Counted from the stretch's first letter, positions 27,936 to 39,043 are shown. The stretch: DNA of 64,000 bases from Intrasporangium calvum DSM 43043 (GCF_000184685.1 NC_014830.1:3038001-3102000); one strand, 5' to 3'. Program-made: numbers and translations. Notes: generated from the letters alone by a model not told the origin.

Positions 27936-28276
27936 GCCTGGGCCTCCTCGTCAGCCGCCACAGCCGTCTTGGCCGACTTCTTCTCGGCCTTCTTCGCGGC
28001 CTTCTCGGCCTTCTTGTCCGACGCCTCGGCCGGGACGGCCTTGGGCGCAGCGGGCGGCGAGCCGATGCCGAGCTCGCGCTCACGCATCTCGGTGTAGATC
28101 CGCGCGATGTCCTTCTTGACGGCACGGAGGCGGCCGTGGTTGTCCAGCTGCCCGGTGGCGGACTGGAACCGGAGGTTGAAGAGCTCCTCCTTGGCCTTCT
28201 TCAGCTCGTCCGCGAGACGGCCGTCGTCGAGACCACGCAGCTGCTCGGACGCCAGGTCCTTGGTACCAACTGCCAT
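27932..28276 (-). CDS. rpmC: 50S ribosomal protein L29 with Lys/Ala-rich tail
   Basis: L29 lies at the exit tunnel. The core of about 70 residues has [40 protein letters not shown] and [20 protein letters not shown]. Ordinary L29 is 60-80 residues; this one has 114 because of a Lys/Ala/Pro-rich tail, which is common in actinobacteria. The ATG overlaps the rplP stop by 1 base (TGATG). Confidence 0.95.
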   Translation of the reverse strand: MAVGTKDLASEQLRGLDDGRLADELKKAKEELFNLRFQSATGQLDNHGRLRAVKKDIARIYTEMRERELGIGSPPAAPKAVPAEASDKKAEKAAKKAEKKSAKTAVAADEEAQA

Positions 28277-28695
28277 CAGATGTCACCACCTTCACGCTGA
28301 ACGAAGCGGCACTTCATGGGGAGCTTGTGCATCGCGAGACGCATCGCCTCACGCGCCACCGGCTCGGTCACGCCCGAGAGCTCGAACATGACGCGGCCCG
28401 GCTTGACGTTGGCGATCCACCACTCCGGTGAGCCCTTACCGGAACCCATCCGGGTCTCGGCGGGCTTCTTGGTCAGCGGACGGTCGGGGTAGATGTTGAT
28501 CCACACCTTTCCGCCACGCTTGATGTAACGGGTCATCGCGATACGAGCGGACTCGATCTGACGGTTCGTGACGTAGGCGGGCTCGAGGGCCTGGATGCCG
28601 TAGTCGCCGAAGGCGATCGTCGTGCCACCCTTGGCCGCACCGTGGCGGTTGGGGTGGTGCTGCTTGCGGTGCTTGACTCGACGGGGAATCAACAT
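28276..28695 (-). CDS. rplP: 50S ribosomal protein L16
   Basis: L16 (139 residues) organises the A-site region of 23S r[23 protein letters not shown] and the block [20 protein letters not shown] are diagnostic, as is [21 protein letters not shown] choose the ATG at 28695, the usual N-terminus, over an upstream one. It starts 1 bp from the rpsC stop. Confidence 0.98.
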   Translation of the reverse strand: MLIPRRVKHRKQHHPNRHGAAKGGTTIAFGDYGIQALEPAYVTNRQIESARIAMTRYIKRGGKVWINIYPDRPLTKKPAETRMGSGKGSPEWWIANVKPGRVMFELSGVTEPVAREAMRLAMHKLPMKCRFVQREGGDI

Positions 28696-28696
28696 G

Positions 28697-29530
28697 TCAG
28701 GCCTGCTCATTCTCGGTCACGGCCGGGGCTGCAGCCTCGGCGGTCACCGTGGACTCGGGGGCGGCCGTCTCGCGCGGAGCGCCACCCTCGTTGCGGTCAC
28801 CGCGACGGGCGCGGCTGGGGCGGTTGTCGCCGTCCCGGCGCGGGCCACGCGACGGTCGCGGGGCGGCGGCCTGCTGGGCCGCGAGCTCCTTGGCCGTCAT
28901 GTCACCCTTGTAGATCCACACCTTGACGCCGATCCGGCCGAACGTCGTACGAGCCTCGTAGAAGCCGTAGTCGATCTGCGCGCGCAGCGTGTGCAGCGGG
29001 ACGCGTCCCTCGCGGTAGAACTCGGTCCGGCTCATCTCGGCGCCGTTGAGGCGACCGGAGACCTGGACGCGGATGCCCTTGGCCCCGGCGCGCTGCGCGG
29101 ACTGCATGCCCTTGCGCATCGCACGACGGAAGGAAACTCGGGCCGAGAGCTGCTCGGCGATGCCCTGGGCGACCAGCTGGGAGTCGATCTCGGGGTTCTT
29201 GACCTCGAGGATGTTGAGCTGGACCTGCTTGCCCGTGAGCTTCTCGAGCTCGCCGCGGATGCGGTCGGCCTCGGCGCCGCGGCGACCGATGACGATGCCC
29301 GGACGCGCCGTGTGGATGTCGACCCGGACCCGGTCACGGGTGCGCTCGATCTCGACCTTGGCGATGCCGGCGCGCTCCATTCCCTTCTCCATGAGGCGAC
29401 GGATCGCGACGTCTTCCTTCACGTAGTCGCGGTAACGCTGGCCGACCTTCGTCGAGTCAGCGAACCAGTGGCTCCGGTGGTCCGTGGTGATGCCCAGACG
29501 GAAGCCATGGGGGTTGACCTTCTGACCCAT
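28697..29530 (-). CDS. rpsC: 30S ribosomal protein S3
   Basis: S3 (277 residues) lines the mRNA entry. [20 protein letters not shown], the KH domain with [20 protein letters not shown], and [20 protein letters not shown] are family motifs. The tail of about 60 residues is rich in Arg, Gly and Ala, as in other actinobacteria. It overlaps rplV by 1 base. Confidence 0.97.
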   Translation of the reverse strand: MGQKVNPHGFRLGITTDHRSHWFADSTKVGQRYRDYVKEDVAIRRLMEKGMERAGIAKVEIERTRDRVRVDIHTARPGIVIGRRGAEADRIRGELEKLTGKQVQLNILEVKNPEIDSQLVAQGIAEQLSARVSFRRAMRKGMQSAQRAGAKGIRVQVSGRLNGAEMSRTEFYREGRVPLHTLRAQIDYGFYEARTTFGRIGVKVWIYKGDMTAKELAAQQAAAPRPSRGPRRDGDNRPSRARRGDRNEGGAPRETAAPESTVTAEAAAPAVTENEQA

Positions 29531-29931
29531 CAGCGGGCTCCCTTCTTCTCGAGCTGGGACACGATCACGGTGATGTGGCTCGTGCGCTTGTTGATGCGGC
29601 CGGCGCGGCCCTGGGCCCGCGGGCGGAACCGCTTCATGGTCGGGCCCTCGTCGACGAACGCGGAGGTGACGACGAGCTCGCGCTCGTCGAACGCGAGCGA
29701 CTCGCGGTCGGCCCTGAACCGGGCGTTGGCGATGGCGCTCTCGAGCACCTTCTTCACCGGCTCAGAGGCAGCCTGCGGCGCGAAGGTCAGCGTGGTGACG
29801 GCCTCCGTGACGGCCTTGCCGCGGATGAGGTCCACGACACGGCGCGCCTTCTGCGGGCTGACCCGGACGTGCCGCGCCGAAGCCTTGGCTTCCATGACAG
29901 ATTCCTTGGTTGTTCCCGTTGCGGTGGCCAT
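29530..29931 (-). CDS. rplV: 50S ribosomal protein L22
   Basis: L22 (133 residues) reaches into the exit tunnel. [40 protein letters not shown] and [20 protein letters not shown] are diagnostic. A second possible start is at the Met before EAKAS. The beta-hairpin loop that macrolide-resistance mutations alter looks normal. The start overlaps the rpsS stop by 1 base. Confidence 0.97.
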   Translation of the reverse strand: MATATGTTKESVMEAKASARHVRVSPQKARRVVDLIRGKAVTEAVTTLTFAPQAASEPVKKVLESAIANARFRADRESLAFDERELVVTSAFVDEGPTMKRFRPRAQGRAGRINKRTSHITVIVSQLEKKGAR

Positions 29932-30212
29932 CAGCGACGACGACCCTTCTTGTCGTCCTTCACGTGACCCTTGAAGGTCCGCGTCGGAGCGAACTCGCCG
30001 AGCTTGTGGCCGACCATCGACTCGGTGATGAACACCGGGACGTGCTTGCGGCCGTCGTGGACGGCGAAGGTGTGACCGAGCATGTCGGGGCTGATGACCG
30101 AACGACGCGACCAGGTCTTGATGACGTTCTTGGTGCCCGCTTCGTTCTGGGCGTCCACCTTCTTCTGAAGGTGGTCGTCGATGAAGGGACCCTTCTTGAG
30201 GCTACGAGGCAT
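29931..30212 (-). CDS. rpsS: 30S ribosomal protein S19
   Basis: S19 (93 residues) is in the head of the small subunit and contacts the A-site finger. [20 protein letters not shown] and [17 protein letters not shown]-type sequence (here [20 protein letters not shown]) are diagnostic, ending [20 protein letters not shown]. It starts 15 bp after rplB. Confidence 0.98.
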   Translation of the reverse strand: MPRSLKKGPFIDDHLQKKVDAQNEAGTKNVIKTWSRRSVISPDMLGHTFAVHDGRKHVPVFITESMVGHKLGEFAPTRTFKGHVKDDKKGRRR

Positions 30213-30227
30213 GTCCAGAGGCTCCTA

Positions 30228-31064
30228 TCAGCGCTTCTTGCCAGTCCGACGGCGACGCACGATGAGCTTGTCGCTTTCCTTGTGTCCCTTGCGGGTGCGG
30301 CCCTCGGCCTGGCCCCACGGGCTGACCGGGTGACGTCCACCGGACGTCTTGCCCTCGCCACCACCGTGCGGGTGGTCAACCGGGTTCATCGCGACACCGC
30401 GGACGGTCGGGCGCTTGCCCTTCCAGCGCATGCGGCCGGCCTTGCCCCAGTTGATGTTGCTCTGCTCGGCGTTGCCGACCTCGCCGACCGTGGCACGGCA
30501 GCGGGCGTCGACGTTGCGGATCTCACCGGACGGCATGCGCAGCTGGGCGTAGGGGCCGTCCTTGGCGACGAGCTGGACACGCGCACCCGCGGAGCGGGCG
30601 ATCTTCGCACCGCCACCCGGCTTGAGCTCGATCGCGTGGACGACCGTGCCGACCGGGATGTTGCGCAGCGGAAGCGAGTTGCCCGGTTTGATGTCGGCCG
30701 CTGGGCCGTTCTCGATCGGGTCGCCCTGCTTGAGCTTGTTCGGCGCGAGGATGTAGCGCTTCTCGCCGTCGGAGTACTGGACGAGCGCGATGCGCGCGGT
30801 GCGGTTGGGGTCGTACTCGATGTGAGCGACCTTGGCCGGCACGCCGTCCTTGTCGTGGCGACGGAAGTCGATGACCCGGTAGGCGCGCTTGTGGCCCCCA
30901 CCGATGTGGCGCGTCGTGATCCGGCCCGCGTTGTTGCGGCCGCCCGTCTTCGTCAGGGGGCGGACGAGGGACTTCTCCGGCGTGGAGCGCGTGATCTCGA
31001 CGAAGTCGGCGACCGACGAGCCGCGACGGCCCGGTGTGGTCGGCTTGTACTTACGGATACCCAT
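30228..31064 (-). CDS. rplB: 50S ribosomal protein L2
   Basis: L2 (278 residues) is a core protein of the peptidyl-transferase region. [40 protein letters not shown] and the essential His block [20 protein letters not shown] near residue 220 are present. It lies between rplW (30-bp gap) and rpsS. Confidence 0.98.
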   Translation of the reverse strand: MGIRKYKPTTPGRRGSSVADFVEITRSTPEKSLVRPLTKTGGRNNAGRITTRHIGGGHKRAYRVIDFRRHDKDGVPAKVAHIEYDPNRTARIALVQYSDGEKRYILAPNKLKQGDPIENGPAADIKPGNSLPLRNIPVGTVVHAIELKPGGGAKIARSAGARVQLVAKDGPYAQLRMPSGEIRNVDARCRATVGEVGNAEQSNINWGKAGRMRWKGKRPTVRGVAMNPVDHPHGGGEGKTSGGRHPVSPWGQAEGRTRKGHKESDKLIVRRRRTGKKR

Positions 31065-31094
31065 GTTCGTTAGTCCTTAGGATCTTCGTCGTTC

Positions 31095-31394
31095 TCAGGC
31101 GCCCGCACCGAAGATGTCGATCGAACCCTCGCGGAGGGAGACGATCGCACGCTTGGTGTCCTTGCGCTTGCCGATGCCGAAGCGGGTGCGACGAGCCTTG
31201 CCCTGACGGTTCAGGGTGTGCACCTTGTCGACCTTGACGTTGAAGATCTGCTCGATGGCGATCTTGATCTCGGTCTTGTTCGCGCGCGGGTCGACGATGA
31301 AGGTGTACTTGCCCTCGTCGAGGAGGCCGTACGACTTCTCGGAGACGACCGGTGCGATGAGGATGTCGCGCGGGTCCTTGGCGTGGATGCTCAC
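31095..31394 (-). CDS. rplW: 50S ribosomal protein L23
   Basis: L23 (99 residues) is at the tunnel exit and docks trigger factor and [43 protein letters not shown] and [20 protein letters not shown] are typical. It overlaps rplD by 4 bp, so the two are coupled. Confidence 0.98.
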   Translation of the reverse strand: MSIHAKDPRDILIAPVVSEKSYGLLDEGKYTFIVDPRANKTEIKIAIEQIFNVKVDKVHTLNRQGKARRTRFGIGKRKDTKRAIVSLREGSIDIFGAGA

Positions 31395-32029
31395 TTCGAG
31401 TCCTCCTGGACAGCAGCCTTGTCCGCCTTGACCGGACCGGCGACGAACGCGTCGAGCGCGGCCTGCGTGAAGACGATGTCGTCAGCGCACAGGACGTCGT
31501 ACGTGTTCAGCTGGTCGGCCACGAGGACGTGGACGTTCGGCAGGTTGCGGACCGACTTGAAGGCGACCTCGTCGCCGCGCTCGATCACGACGAGCAGGTT
31601 GGGCCGGTCGGTCAGTCCGGCGAGGAGCGCGAGCGCGGCCTTCGCCGACGGAGCGTCACCACCGACGATGGAGTCGACCACGTGGATGCGGTCGAAGCGA
31701 GCCCGGTCCGACAGGGCCCCGCGCAGGGCGGCGACCTTCATCTTCTTGGGGGTCCGCTGCGAGTAGTCACGCGGCTGCGGGCCGTGGACGACCCCACCGC
31801 CGGCGAACTGCGGTGCGCGGGTCGAGCCCTGGCGGGCGCGGCCGGTGCCCTTCTGGCGGTACGGCTTGCGGCCACCGCCGCGCACCTCGCCACGGGTCTT
31901 CGTCGAGTGCGTGCCCTGGCGGGCGGCCGCGAGCTGGGCCACCACGACCTGGTGGATCAGCGGGATGTTGGTCTGGACATCGAAGATGTCAGCGGGAAGA
32001 TTCGGCGTCTTGGTTGCCATGTCGATCAT
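31391..32029 (-). CDS. rplD: 50S ribosomal protein L4
   Basis: L4 (212 residues) reaches into the exit tunnel and, in E. coli, represses the S10 operon. [20 protein letters not shown] followed by [20 protein letters not shown] is the tunnel loop. The start at 32029 overlaps the rplC stop by 4 bp (ATGA). A second Met at residue 4 is an alternative start. Confidence 0.97.
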   Translation of the reverse strand: MIDMATKTPNLPADIFDVQTNIPLIHQVVVAQLAAARQGTHSTKTRGEVRGGGRKPYRQKGTGRARQGSTRAPQFAGGGVVHGPQPRDYSQRTPKKMKVAALRGALSDRARFDRIHVVDSIVGGDAPSAKAALALLAGLTDRPNLLVVIERGDEVAFKSVRNLPNVHVLVADQLNTYDVLCADDIVFTQAALDAFVAGPVKADKAAVQEDSK

Positions 32030-32691
32030 GCACCCTTCGCAGCCGTGCGGATCAGGACGATGCCACCGCGGGGGCCGGGAACGGCACCCTTGATGAGCAG
32101 CAGGCCCTTCTCCGCGTCAACGGCGTGGATCTGGAGGTTCTGGGTCGTCTGGCGGACGCCACCCATGCGACCAGCCATGCGCATGCCCCGGAAGACCCGG
32201 CCCGGCGTGGCGCAGCCGCCGATGGAGCCCGGCTTGCGGTGGTTGCGGTGGGAGCCGTGCGAGGAGGAGACGCCGGCGAAGCCGTGGCGCTTCATGACAC
32301 CCGCGAAGCCCTTGCCCTTGGTCGTGCCCGTCGCGTCGACGCGCTGGCCGGCCTCGAAGACGTCGGCCGAGATCTCCTGGCCGAGCTCGTAGTCGGCGGC
32401 GTCCGCGGTGCGGAGCTCGACGAGGTGGCGGCGCGGCGTCACGCCGGCCTTCTCGAAGTGGCCGGACATCGGCTGGTTGACCTTGCGCGGGTCGATGGCG
32501 CCGAAGGCGATCTGGACGGCGTCGTAGCCGTCGGTCGCACCGTTGCGGACCTGCGTCACGACGCAGGGGCCGGCCTCGACCACGGTCACGGGAACGAGTC
32601 GGTTGTCGGCGTCCCAGACCTGGGTCATGCCGAGCTTCTTGCCGAGCAGGCCCTTGAGGGTCCGGTTGGAGGTGGTGGCTGCAACAGTCAT
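32026..32691 (-). CDS. rplC: 50S ribosomal protein L3
   Basis: L3 (221 residues) is an early 23S rRNA binder close to the peptidyl-transferase centre. [40 protein letters not shown] and [20 protein letters not shown] are diagnostic. It lies 10 bp after rpsJ. Confidence 0.98.
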   Translation of the reverse strand: MTVAATTSNRTLKGLLGKKLGMTQVWDADNRLVPVTVVEAGPCVVTQVRNGATDGYDAVQIAFGAIDPRKVNQPMSGHFEKAGVTPRRHLVELRTADAADYELGQEISADVFEAGQRVDATGTTKGKGFAGVMKRHGFAGVSSSHGSHRNHRKPGSIGGCATPGRVFRGMRMAGRMGGVRQTTQNLQIHAVDAEKGLLLIKGAVPGPRGGIVLIRTAAKGA

Positions 32692-32701
32692 CGTGGCCGC
32701 C

Positions 32702-33010
32702 TCAGAGCTTGATCTCGATGTTGACGTCCGCCGGCAGGTCGAGACGCATCAACGAGTCGACGGCCTTGGGCGTCGGGTCGATGATGTCGATGAGACGCTT
32801 GTGCGTCCGCATCTCGAAGTGCTCGCGGCTGTCCTTGTACTTGTGCGGCGACCGGATGACGACGAAGACGTTCTTCTCCGTCGGCAGCGGAACCGGGCCC
32901 ACCACGGTGGCACCGGCACGCGTGACCGTGTCGACAATTTTGCGCGCCGAGTTGTCGATGACCTCGTGGTCATACGACTTCAAGCGGATGCGGATCTTCT
33001 GTCCCGCCAT
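32702..33010 (-). CDS. rpsJ: 30S ribosomal protein S10
   Basis: S10 (102 residues) is in the head of the small subunit and, as NusE, takes part in antitermination. [20 protein letters not shown] and the block [20 protein letters not shown], then [20 protein letters not shown], are diagnostic. It is the first gene of the S10 operon and has a long leader (about 250 nt) with structured motifs. Confidence 0.98.
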   Translation of the reverse strand: MAGQKIRIRLKSYDHEVIDNSARKIVDTVTRAGATVVGPVPLPTEKNVFVVIRSPHKYKDSREHFEMRTHKRLIDIIDPTPKAVDSLMRLDLPADVNIEIKL

Positions 33011-33264
33011 CTCCGTTACGTCTCTCTCGCCGTACCTTGCTGACCGGTTCCCTTGGCATCCGACCCCCGAGGTCGGGCGTGTCGCGCCCGCTTCGCGGTG
33101 AAAGTCCGCACCGAAGTGCCACTCTCGTTGTGGATGACCCGGCCGAACCGGGTGGCCTGCGCTTCCCTCGGCCTCTCGATCGAGTCCTAGTCACGCCCGG
33201 TGGGACAGTGACGAGGGGCGGCGGTGCCGACATGGGTCAGCAACGCGCGACAAGCAACCTGACA
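33011..33264 (-). other. Leader of the S10 operon
   Basis: About 250 nt without a reading frame between the candidate promoter and rpsJ. It holds the 24-bp motif shared with the rpsL leader, a stem ACCCGG/CCGGGT and a stable UUCG-type tetraloop (GCAC-TTCG-GTGC). A long structured leader fits attenuation by L4 or another ribosomal protein. Mechanism is not shown. Confidence 0.55.
33061..33084 (-). promoter_or_regulatory. 24-bp leader motif shared with rpsL
   Basis: The 24-bp sequence at 33061-33084 is identical to 39489-39512 in the rpsL leader; it begins CGACCCCCGAGG. On the RNA strand it contains CGACC and GGTCG, a small stem. It lies about 50 nt upstream of rpsJ and 72 nt upstream of rpsL. 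Confidence 0.75.
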
Positions 33265-33293
33265 AGTGTGCCAGAGGCTTGAACCTCTATCAA
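33265..33293 (-). promoter_or_regulatory. Candidate promoter of the S10 operon
   Basis: Minus strand: -35 box TTGATA, 17-bp spacer, -10 box CACACT. The -35 matches the consensus at five of six positions; the -10 is poor. Placed about 255 bp upstream of rpsJ. Confidence 0.35.
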
Positions 33294-33352
33294 ATCGAGG
33301 CGGCTGGCGCGCGGACGTCTGCTTCCGTGGCGCGCCGTCGGACGACCGCTGC

Positions 33353-33363
33353 GTATGCCGCTG
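33353..33363 (+). repeat. GTATGCCGCTG repeat, single copy
   Basis: Exact core with GGGCGCGCTC following, between the S10 promoter region and the end of the aminopeptidase gene. Confidence 0.75.
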
Positions 33364-33415
33364 GGCGCGCTCACGCTCGCCCGGCCTGCTCCCAGCCCGG
33401 CGTCCCCGCTGGACG

Positions 33416-34729
33416 TCAGCGCAGGGGCGCCAGGAAGGCGGAGAGGGCGGCGGCGTACATCGCCGGGTCCTCCGCGCCGCAGAGCTCCCGCGCGCTGTGC
33501 ATCGACAGCAGGGGCGCCCCGAAGTCGACGGTCGTGGCCCCGGTCAGTGCGGACGTCATCGGTCCGATGGTGGACCCACACGGCAGGTCGGTGCGGATGA
33601 CGAAGCTCTGCATCGGCACGCCGGCCTGCTCGCACGCGAGCCGGAAGGCGGCTTCGCCGAGCGAGTCGGTCGCATAGCGGAGGTTCGCGTTGACCTTGAG
33701 GACGGGACCGCCGTTGACGGCGATCTGGTGGAGCGGCTCGTGCCGGTCGGCGTAGTTCGGGTGGGTCGCGTGGGCCATGTCGCCGCTCGCGATGACGGTC
33801 GAGGCCAGGGCCCGCCAGTAGTCCTCCCGGGACCCGCCCGCGGACAGGACGAGGCGCTCGAGAACAGAGGGCAGGAGCGTCGACATCGCGCCCCGCTCGG
33901 ACGTGCTGCCGATCTCCTCGTGGTCGAAGAGCACCAGCACCGGCACGAGGGCCGGCTCGTCCACCGCCGCCTGGAGCAGCGCCCGCACGCCCGCGTAGGA
34001 GGTGGCGAGGTTGTCGAGGCGGGGTGCCGCGACGAGCTCCCGACGACGGCCCAGGCGCCTCGAGGGCTCGACCGGGTGGGTCATCACGTCCCAGCCAAGG
34101 ATGTCCCCGGCGGGCACGCCGACCTGCTCGCTGAGGTAGCCCCGGAAGTCGCCCGGGGCGTCCCCCAGCCCCCAGAGCGGCTCGAGGTGCAGCTGTCGGT
34201 TGAGCGTGAGGCCGTCGTTCTGCTCGCGGTCGAGGTGGATGGCGAGCTGGGCGACCCGCAGCAGCGCGGAGGTGTCGTGGAAGAGCCGCGTCTCGACGCC
34301 GCCCCTCCCCTCGCCGCGCACGGTCACCCGACCAGCGAGCCCAAGGTCCCGGTCGAGCCACGAGTTGAGCAGGGGGCCGCCGTAGACCTCGACCCCGAGC
34401 GACTGCCAGCCGGCCTTGAGATGGTCCGGGTTGGGTTTGACCCGAAGGTTCGGGCTGTCGGTGTGCGCCCCCACGACGCGGAAGCCGGCAGCGGGACCGA
34501 GCCCAGCGGCATCCGCCCCACGGGTGTCCCACGCGATGAGCGAGCCGCCCCTGACGAGGAAGTGGGCCCCCGGCTCGGTCGGGAACGCCTCCGACTCGGA
34601 GACCTCGGTGAAGCCCGCCTCGCTGAGCCGGGCCGCCGCCTGACCGCACGCATGGAACGGGGTGGGCGAGGCGTCGACGAAGTCGATCAGGCCCTGGGCT
34701 TCGGTCTCGGCGTCGAAGGGGTGTGCCAT
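33416..34729 (-). CDS. M18 family aminopeptidase
   Basis: Metal-dependent exopeptidase of the M18 (aspartyl aminopeptidase) family, 437 residues, cytosolic. [19 protein letters not shown] contains the first metal His, [18 protein letters not shown] the Asp/Glu motif, and [17 protein letters not shown] a later metal ligand block. The length is that of the family. The ATG at 34729 gives [20 protein letters not shown]. It is inserted between tuf and the S10 operon and is read alone. A one-base variant of the GTATGCCGCTG repeat lies within the coding sequence near residue 73. Preferred peptide end residues are inferred from the family only. Confidence 0.9.
   Translation of the reverse strand: MAHPFDAETEAQGLIDFVDASPTPFHACGQAAARLSEAGFTEVSESEAFPTEPGAHFLVRGGSLIAWDTRGADAAGLGPAAGFRVVGAHTDSPNLRVKPNPDHLKAGWQSLGVEVYGGPLLNSWLDRDLGLAGRVTVRGEGRGGVETRLFHDTSALLRVAQLAIHLDREQNDGLTLNRQLHLEPLWGLGDAPGDFRGYLSEQVGVPAGDILGWDVMTHPVEPSRRLGRRRELVAAPRLDNLATSYAGVRALLQAAVDEPALVPVLVLFDHEEIGSTSERGAMSTLLPSVLERLVLSAGGSREDYWRALASTVIASGDMAHATHPNYADRHEPLHQIAVNGGPVLKVNANLRYATDSLGEAAFRLACEQAGVPMQSFVIRTDLPCGSTIGPMTSALTGATTVDFGAPLLSMHSARELCGAEDPAMYAAALSAFLAPLR
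34504..34514 (-). repeat. GTATGCCGCTG repeat, variant copy in the aminopeptidase gene
   Basis: CAGCGGCATCC, one base from the minus-strand core, inside the M18 aminopeptidase; encodes part of DAAGLG. Confidence 0.6.
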
Positions 34730-34774
34730 GGCAGCGACCCTATCCCCCGCGCCAACGGCCGCCTCCCTCGCCTT

Positions 34775-34785
34775 GTATGCCGCTG
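34775..34785 (+). repeat. GTATGCCGCTG repeat, single copy
   Basis: Exact core followed by AGCCCGCTC, 46 bp upstream of the aminopeptidase start codon. Confidence 0.75.
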
Positions 34786-34956
34786 AGCCCGCTCCGCGCC
34801 CGCCCCTTCCTCCCCGCCCTCCCGCAGGTCTCCGAGCGGCCTCCACGGCCTCTGTGGACCCGACTGGCCCCAGCAGAGAGGTGCTCCGCACGACCGGCCG
34901 GGCCACCGGCTGGGCCTCCGACGGACCCCACTGCGCCGAGTGCGACCGGGGATGCA

Positions 34957-34992
34957 GGAGGGCCCGGCCCGCCGAAGCGGACCGGGCCCTCC
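34957..34992 (-). terminator. Hairpin after tuf
   Basis: GGAGGGCCCGG at 34957-34967 pairs perfectly with CCGGGCCCTCC at 34982-34992, 18 bp after the tuf stop. GC-rich stem with a 14-nt loop, no U-tract. It fits the end of the str operon. Confidence 0.65.
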
Positions 34993-35010
34993 CGGACGTG
35001 GTGCGTCAGA

Positions 35011-36207
35011 TCACTTGTTGATCTTGATGACGCGGCCGGCGCCGACCGTCCGGCCACCCTCGCGGATGGCGAACTTGAGGCCCTCCTCCATGGCGATCGG
35101 CTGGATCAGCTCGACCTTCATGTCGGTGTTGTCGCCGGGCATGACCATCTCGGTGCCCTCGGGCAGGTGCACGACACCCGTGACGTCCGTGGTCCGGAAG
35201 TAGAACTGCGGACGGTAGTTGTCGTAGAACGGCGTGTGACGGCCGCCCTCGTCCTTCGACAGGATGTAGACCTGCGCGTCGAAGTCGGTGTGCGGGGTGA
35301 TCGAGCCCGGCTTGCAGACGACCTGGCCGCGCTCGACGTCCTCGCGCTTGACACCGCGGAGGAGCAGACCGACGTTCTCACCCGCGCGACCCTCGTCGAG
35401 GAGCTTGCGGAACATCTCGACACCGGTGACGACCGTCTTGGTGGGCGGGCCGGTGTGGATGCCGACGATCTCGACCTCCTCGTTGACCTTGAGGACACCG
35501 CGCTCGATGCGGCCGGTGACGACCGTGCCACGACCGGTGATGGTGAAGACGTCCTCGACGGGCATGAGGAACGGCTTGTCGATGTCGCGCTCCGGCTCGG
35601 GGATGTAGGTGTCCACCGCGTCCATGAGGTCGAGAACCGACTTGCCCCACTCAGCGTCACCCTCGAGCGCCTTGAGCGCCGAGACCTTGACGACCGGCAG
35701 GTCGTCGCCCGGGAACTCGTAGGACGAGAGGAGCTCACGCACCTCCATCTCGACGAGCTCGAGGATCTCCTCGTCGTCGACCATGTCGGCCTTGTTGAGC
35801 GCCACGACGATGTAGGGGACGCCGACCTGCTTGGCCAGGAGGACGTGCTCACGCGTCTGCGGCATGGGGCCGTCAGTCGCGGCGACCACGAGGATCGCAC
35901 CGTCCATCTGGGCCGCACCGGTGATCATGTTCTTGACATAGTCGGCGTGGCCGGGGCAGTCGACGTGGGCGTAGTGACGGCCCTCCGTCTGGTACTCGAT
36001 GTGGGCGATCGAGATGGTGATGCCGCGCTGACGCTCCTCGGGAGCCTTGTCGATGTCCTCGAACGCGAACTGGGGGTTGAGGTCCGGGTACTTGTCGTGC
36101 AGGACCTTGGAGATCGCAGCCGTCAGCGTCGTCTTCCCGTGGTCGATGTGACCAATGGTGCCGATGTTGACGTGCGGCTTGGTCCGCTCGAACTTTGCCT
36201 TCGCCAC
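35011..36207 (-). CDS. tuf: Elongation factor Tu
   Basis: Delivers aminoacyl-tRNA to the ribosome as a GTPase. The 398-residue protein has [19 protein letters not shown] (P-loop), [20 protein letters not shown] (switch II), NKADMV and SALKA. The effector His of the DCPGHADY motif and the C-terminal [20 protein letters not shown] are present. The start is GTG at 36207 with GAGGAGG upstream. It follows fusA with a 126-bp gap that may carry its own promoter. Confidence 0.99.
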   Translation of the reverse strand: MAKAKFERTKPHVNIGTIGHIDHGKTTLTAAISKVLHDKYPDLNPQFAFEDIDKAPEERQRGITISIAHIEYQTEGRHYAHVDCPGHADYVKNMITGAAQMDGAILVVAATDGPMPQTREHVLLAKQVGVPYIVVALNKADMVDDEEILELVEMEVRELLSSYEFPGDDLPVVKVSALKALEGDAEWGKSVLDLMDAVDTYIPEPERDIDKPFLMPVEDVFTITGRGTVVTGRIERGVLKVNEEVEIVGIHTGPPTKTVVTGVEMFRKLLDEGRAGENVGLLLRGVKREDVERGQVVCKPGSITPHTDFDAQVYILSKDEGGRHTPFYDNYRPQFYFRTTDVTGVVHLPEGTEMVMPGDNTDMKVELIQPIAMEEGLKFAIREGGRTVGAGRVIKINK

Positions 36208-36309
36208 TGTGGTCCTCCTCAGGACTTCATAGTGTTACGCCGTACGACCAGGGCAGGACGTGGCGCTGTGGGTGTGATGGGGTGTGATTCCCGTGGGATT
36301 CCTCGGGAG

Positions 36310-36337
36310 AGCCTATCGGGGAAGCCCCGAAAGTCAC
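36310..36337 (-). promoter_or_regulatory. Candidate tuf promoter overlapping the fusA stop
   Basis: Minus strand: -35 box GTGACT, which includes the fusA TGA, 16-bp spacer, -10 box TAGGCT. The same -10 is used at the rpoB promoter. The spacer contains TCGGGG/CCCCGA. It gives a 5' leader of about 95 nt. Confidence 0.45.
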
Positions 36338-38451
36338 TCGCCGCGGGTCTTCTTGATGATCTCCTCGGCAACGGCCTTGGGGACCTCTGCGTAGGAGTCG
36401 AACTCCATGGAGAAGCTCGCGCGACCCTGGGTCTTGGACCGCAGGTCGCCGACGTAGCCGAACATCTCGGACAGCGGGACGAGGCCGCGGACGACCTTGG
36501 CGCCGCTCACGTCGTCCATGCCCTGGATGTGGCCACGGCGGGAGTTGATGTCGCCGATGACGTCACCCATGTAGTCCTCGGGGGTGCGGACCTCGACGGC
36601 CATCATCGGCTCGAGGAGCACGGGGTCCGCCTTGCGGACGGCCTCCTTGAGCACCATCGAGCCGGCGATCTTGAACGCCATCTCCGAGGAGTCGACGTCG
36701 TGGTAGCCGCCGTCGACGAGCGTCGCCTTGATCCCGACGAGCGGGTATCCGGCGAGCACGCCGTACTGCATGGCGTCCTGGATACCGGCGTCGACCGACG
36801 GGATGTACTCCCGCGGGACACGACCACCGGTGACCGCGTTGACGAACTCGTAGAGCTCGCCACCCTCGGCGTCGACGAGGGGCTCGATGGTCACCTGGAC
36901 CTTGGCGAACTGGCCGGAGCCACCCGTCTGCTTCTTGTGGGTGTAGTCGTACTTCTCGACGGCCCGGCGGATGGTCTCGCGGTAGGCGACCTGCGGCTTG
37001 CCGACGTTGGCCTCGACCTTGAACTCGCGCTTCATGCGGTCGACGAGGATGTCCAGGTGGAGCTCGCCCATGCCGGCGATGATCGTCTGGCCGGTCTCGT
37101 CGTCGAGGTGGACCTGGAAGGTCGGGTCCTCGGCGGAGAGCTTCTGGATGGCCGTGGAGAGCTTCTCCTGGTCGCTCTTGGTCTTCGGCTCGATGGCGAC
37201 CTGGATGACCGGCTCCGGGAACGTCATCGACTCGAGGACGATCGGGTTGCTCAGGTCGGAGAGCGTGTCACCGGTCGTCGTGTCCTTGAGACCGATCGCC
37301 GCATAGATGTGACCGGCGAGGGCCTCCTCGACCGGGTTCTCCTTGTTGGCGTGCATCTGGAAGAGCTTGCCGATGCGCTCCTTGCGGCCCTTGGTCGAGT
37401 TGATGACCTGGCTGCCGGCGGCGATCCGCCCGGAGTACACGCGGATGAAGGTCAGCGTGCCGAAGAACGGGTGCGTGGCCACCTTGAAGGCGAGCGCGGA
37501 GAACGGCTCCTCGGTGCTCGGCTTGCGGGTCATCTCGACCTCTTCGTGGCCCGGCTTGTGACCGATCATGGGCGGCACGTCGAGGGGGGAGGGCAGGTAG
37601 TCGACGACCGCGTCGAGCATCGGCTGGACACCGCGGTTCTTGAAGGCGGAGCCACAGATGACGGGGTAGAGCTCGGAGGAGATCGTGAGCTTGCGGATCG
37701 CGCCCTTGATCTCCTCGGGCGTGAGGTCCTCGCCGCCGAGGTACTTCTCCATGAGCTCGTCGTCGGACTCGGCGACGCGCTCGACGAGGGCGTGACGGTA
37801 CTCCTCGGCCTTCTCCTTGAGGTCGGCCGGGATCTCCTGGATCTCGTACTTGGCGCCCATGGTCACGTCACCCTTGGCGTCGCCCGGCCAGACCAGGGCG
37901 CGCATGTAGATGAGGTCGACGACGCCGACGAACTCGCTCTCGGAGCCGACGGGCAGCTGGAGGACGAGCGGCTCCGCACCGAGGCGGTCCTTGATCGTCT
38001 GCACCGTGAAGTAGAAGTCCGCGCCGAGCTTGTCCATCTTGTTGACGAACGCGATGCGGGGGACGTCGTACTTGTCGGCCTGGCGCCACACCGTCTCGGA
38101 CTGGGGCTCGACGCCCTCCTTGCCGTCGAAGACGGCGACCGCGCCGTCGAGGACGCGCAGCGACCGCTCGACCTCGACCGTGAAGTCGACGTGGCCGGGC
38201 GTGTCGATGATGTTGATCTGGGTGCCCTCCCAGAAGCAGGTGACGGCGGCGGACGTGATCGTGATGCCGCGCTCCTTCTCCTGCTCCATCCAGTCGGTCG
38301 TCGACGCACCGTCGTGCGTCTCCCCGATCTTGCGGTTGACACCGGTGTAGAAGAGCACACGCTCGGTCGTCGTCGTCTTGCCGGCGTCGATGTGCGCCAT
38401 GATGCCGATGTTGCGGACCTGGTTGAGGTCCGTCAGGACGTCGAGTGCCAC
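36334..38451 (-). CDS. fusA: Elongation factor G
   Basis: Ribosomal translocase, a GTPase of 705 residues. [20 protein letters not shown] (P-loop), [20 protein letters not shown] and [14 protein letters not shown] are the G motifs. The C-terminal domains have [20 protein letters not shown] and [16 protein letters not shown]. It lies 121 bp after rpsG; a hairpin built from the repeat variant GTGTGCCGCTG separates them. Confidence 0.98.
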   Translation of the reverse strand: MALDVLTDLNQVRNIGIMAHIDAGKTTTTERVLFYTGVNRKIGETHDGASTTDWMEQEKERGITITSAAVTCFWEGTQINIIDTPGHVDFTVEVERSLRVLDGAVAVFDGKEGVEPQSETVWRQADKYDVPRIAFVNKMDKLGADFYFTVQTIKDRLGAEPLVLQLPVGSESEFVGVVDLIYMRALVWPGDAKGDVTMGAKYEIQEIPADLKEKAEEYRHALVERVAESDDELMEKYLGGEDLTPEEIKGAIRKLTISSELYPVICGSAFKNRGVQPMLDAVVDYLPSPLDVPPMIGHKPGHEEVEMTRKPSTEEPFSALAFKVATHPFFGTLTFIRVYSGRIAAGSQVINSTKGRKERIGKLFQMHANKENPVEEALAGHIYAAIGLKDTTTGDTLSDLSNPIVLESMTFPEPVIQVAIEPKTKSDQEKLSTAIQKLSAEDPTFQVHLDDETGQTIIAGMGELHLDILVDRMKREFKVEANVGKPQVAYRETIRRAVEKYDYTHKKQTGGSGQFAKVQVTIEPLVDAEGGELYEFVNAVTGGRVPREYIPSVDAGIQDAMQYGVLAGYPLVGIKATLVDGGYHDVDSSEMAFKIAGSMVLKEAVRKADPVLLEPMMAVEVRTPEDYMGDVIGDINSRRGHIQGMDDVSGAKVVRGLVPLSEMFGYVGDLRSKTQGRASFSMEFDSYAEVPKAVAEEIIKKTRGE

Positions 38452-38528
38452 GTCAGTTGTCTCATCTCATTCGTGTGGGAAATCTGTGGGAGCCGAGCCG
38501 GCGTGAGCACGGCAGGGCTCGGTCCCGG

Positions 38529-38560
38529 GGTGTGCCGCTGAGCTGTCCCAGCGGCACACC
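38529..38560 (-). terminator. Inverted pair of the repeat variant GTGTGCCGCTG
   Basis: GGTGTGCCGCTG at 38529-38540 and CAGCGGCACACC at 38549-38560, with an 8-nt loop, between rpsG and fusA. The core differs from the main repeat at one base, and the matching change on the other arm keeps the stem. Confidence 0.7.
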
Positions 38561-38572
38561 ACCGGCCCGCTG

Positions 38573-39043
38573 TCACCAGCGGTAGTGCGCGAAGGCCTTG
38601 TTCGACTCGGCCATCTTGTGCGTGTCCTCGCGGCGCTTCACAGCGGCGCCGAGGCCGTTCGAGGCGTCGAGGATCTCGTTCATCAGGCGCTCGGTCATCG
38701 TCTTCTCGCGACGCTGCCGCGCGTAGCCGACGAGCCAGCGCAGCGCGAGCGTCGTGGAGCGGCCCGGCTTGACCTCGATCGGCACCTGGTAGGTCGCACC
38801 ACCGACGCGGCGGGACTTGACCTCCATGGCCGGCTTGACGTTGTCGAGCGCCCGCTTGAGCGTGGCGACGGGGTCGGTGCCGGTCTTGCCGCGAACGCCC
38901 TCGAGGGCGCCGTAGACGATCATCTCGGCGATCGACTTCTTGCCGTCGAGGAGGATCTTGTTGACGAGCTGCGTGACGAGCGGGCTCTGGTAGACCGGGT
39001 CGACGACGAGCGGACGCTTCGGAGCGGGTCCCTTACGAGGCAT
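38573..39043 (-). CDS. rpsG: 30S ribosomal protein S7
   Basis: S7 (156 residues) organises the head of the small subunit. [40 protein letters not shown] and [20 protein letters not shown] are diagnostic. Its ATG at 39043 overlaps the rpsL stop by 1 base, so the pair is translationally coupled. Confidence 0.98.
   Translation of the reverse strand: MPRKGPAPKRPLVVDPVYQSPLVTQLVNKILLDGKKSIAEMIVYGALEGVRGKTGTDPVATLKRALDNVKPAMEVKSRRVGGATYQVPIEVKPGRSTTLALRWLVGYARQRREKTMTERLMNEILDASNGLGAAVKRREDTHKMAESNKAFAHYRW

Noticed and set aside
34723-38541. Large plus-strand open frame opposite tuf and fusA
   Set aside because: It is the antisense shadow of two complete elongation factor genes; its sequence is Asp/Val/Leu/Arg-rich, with no domain.
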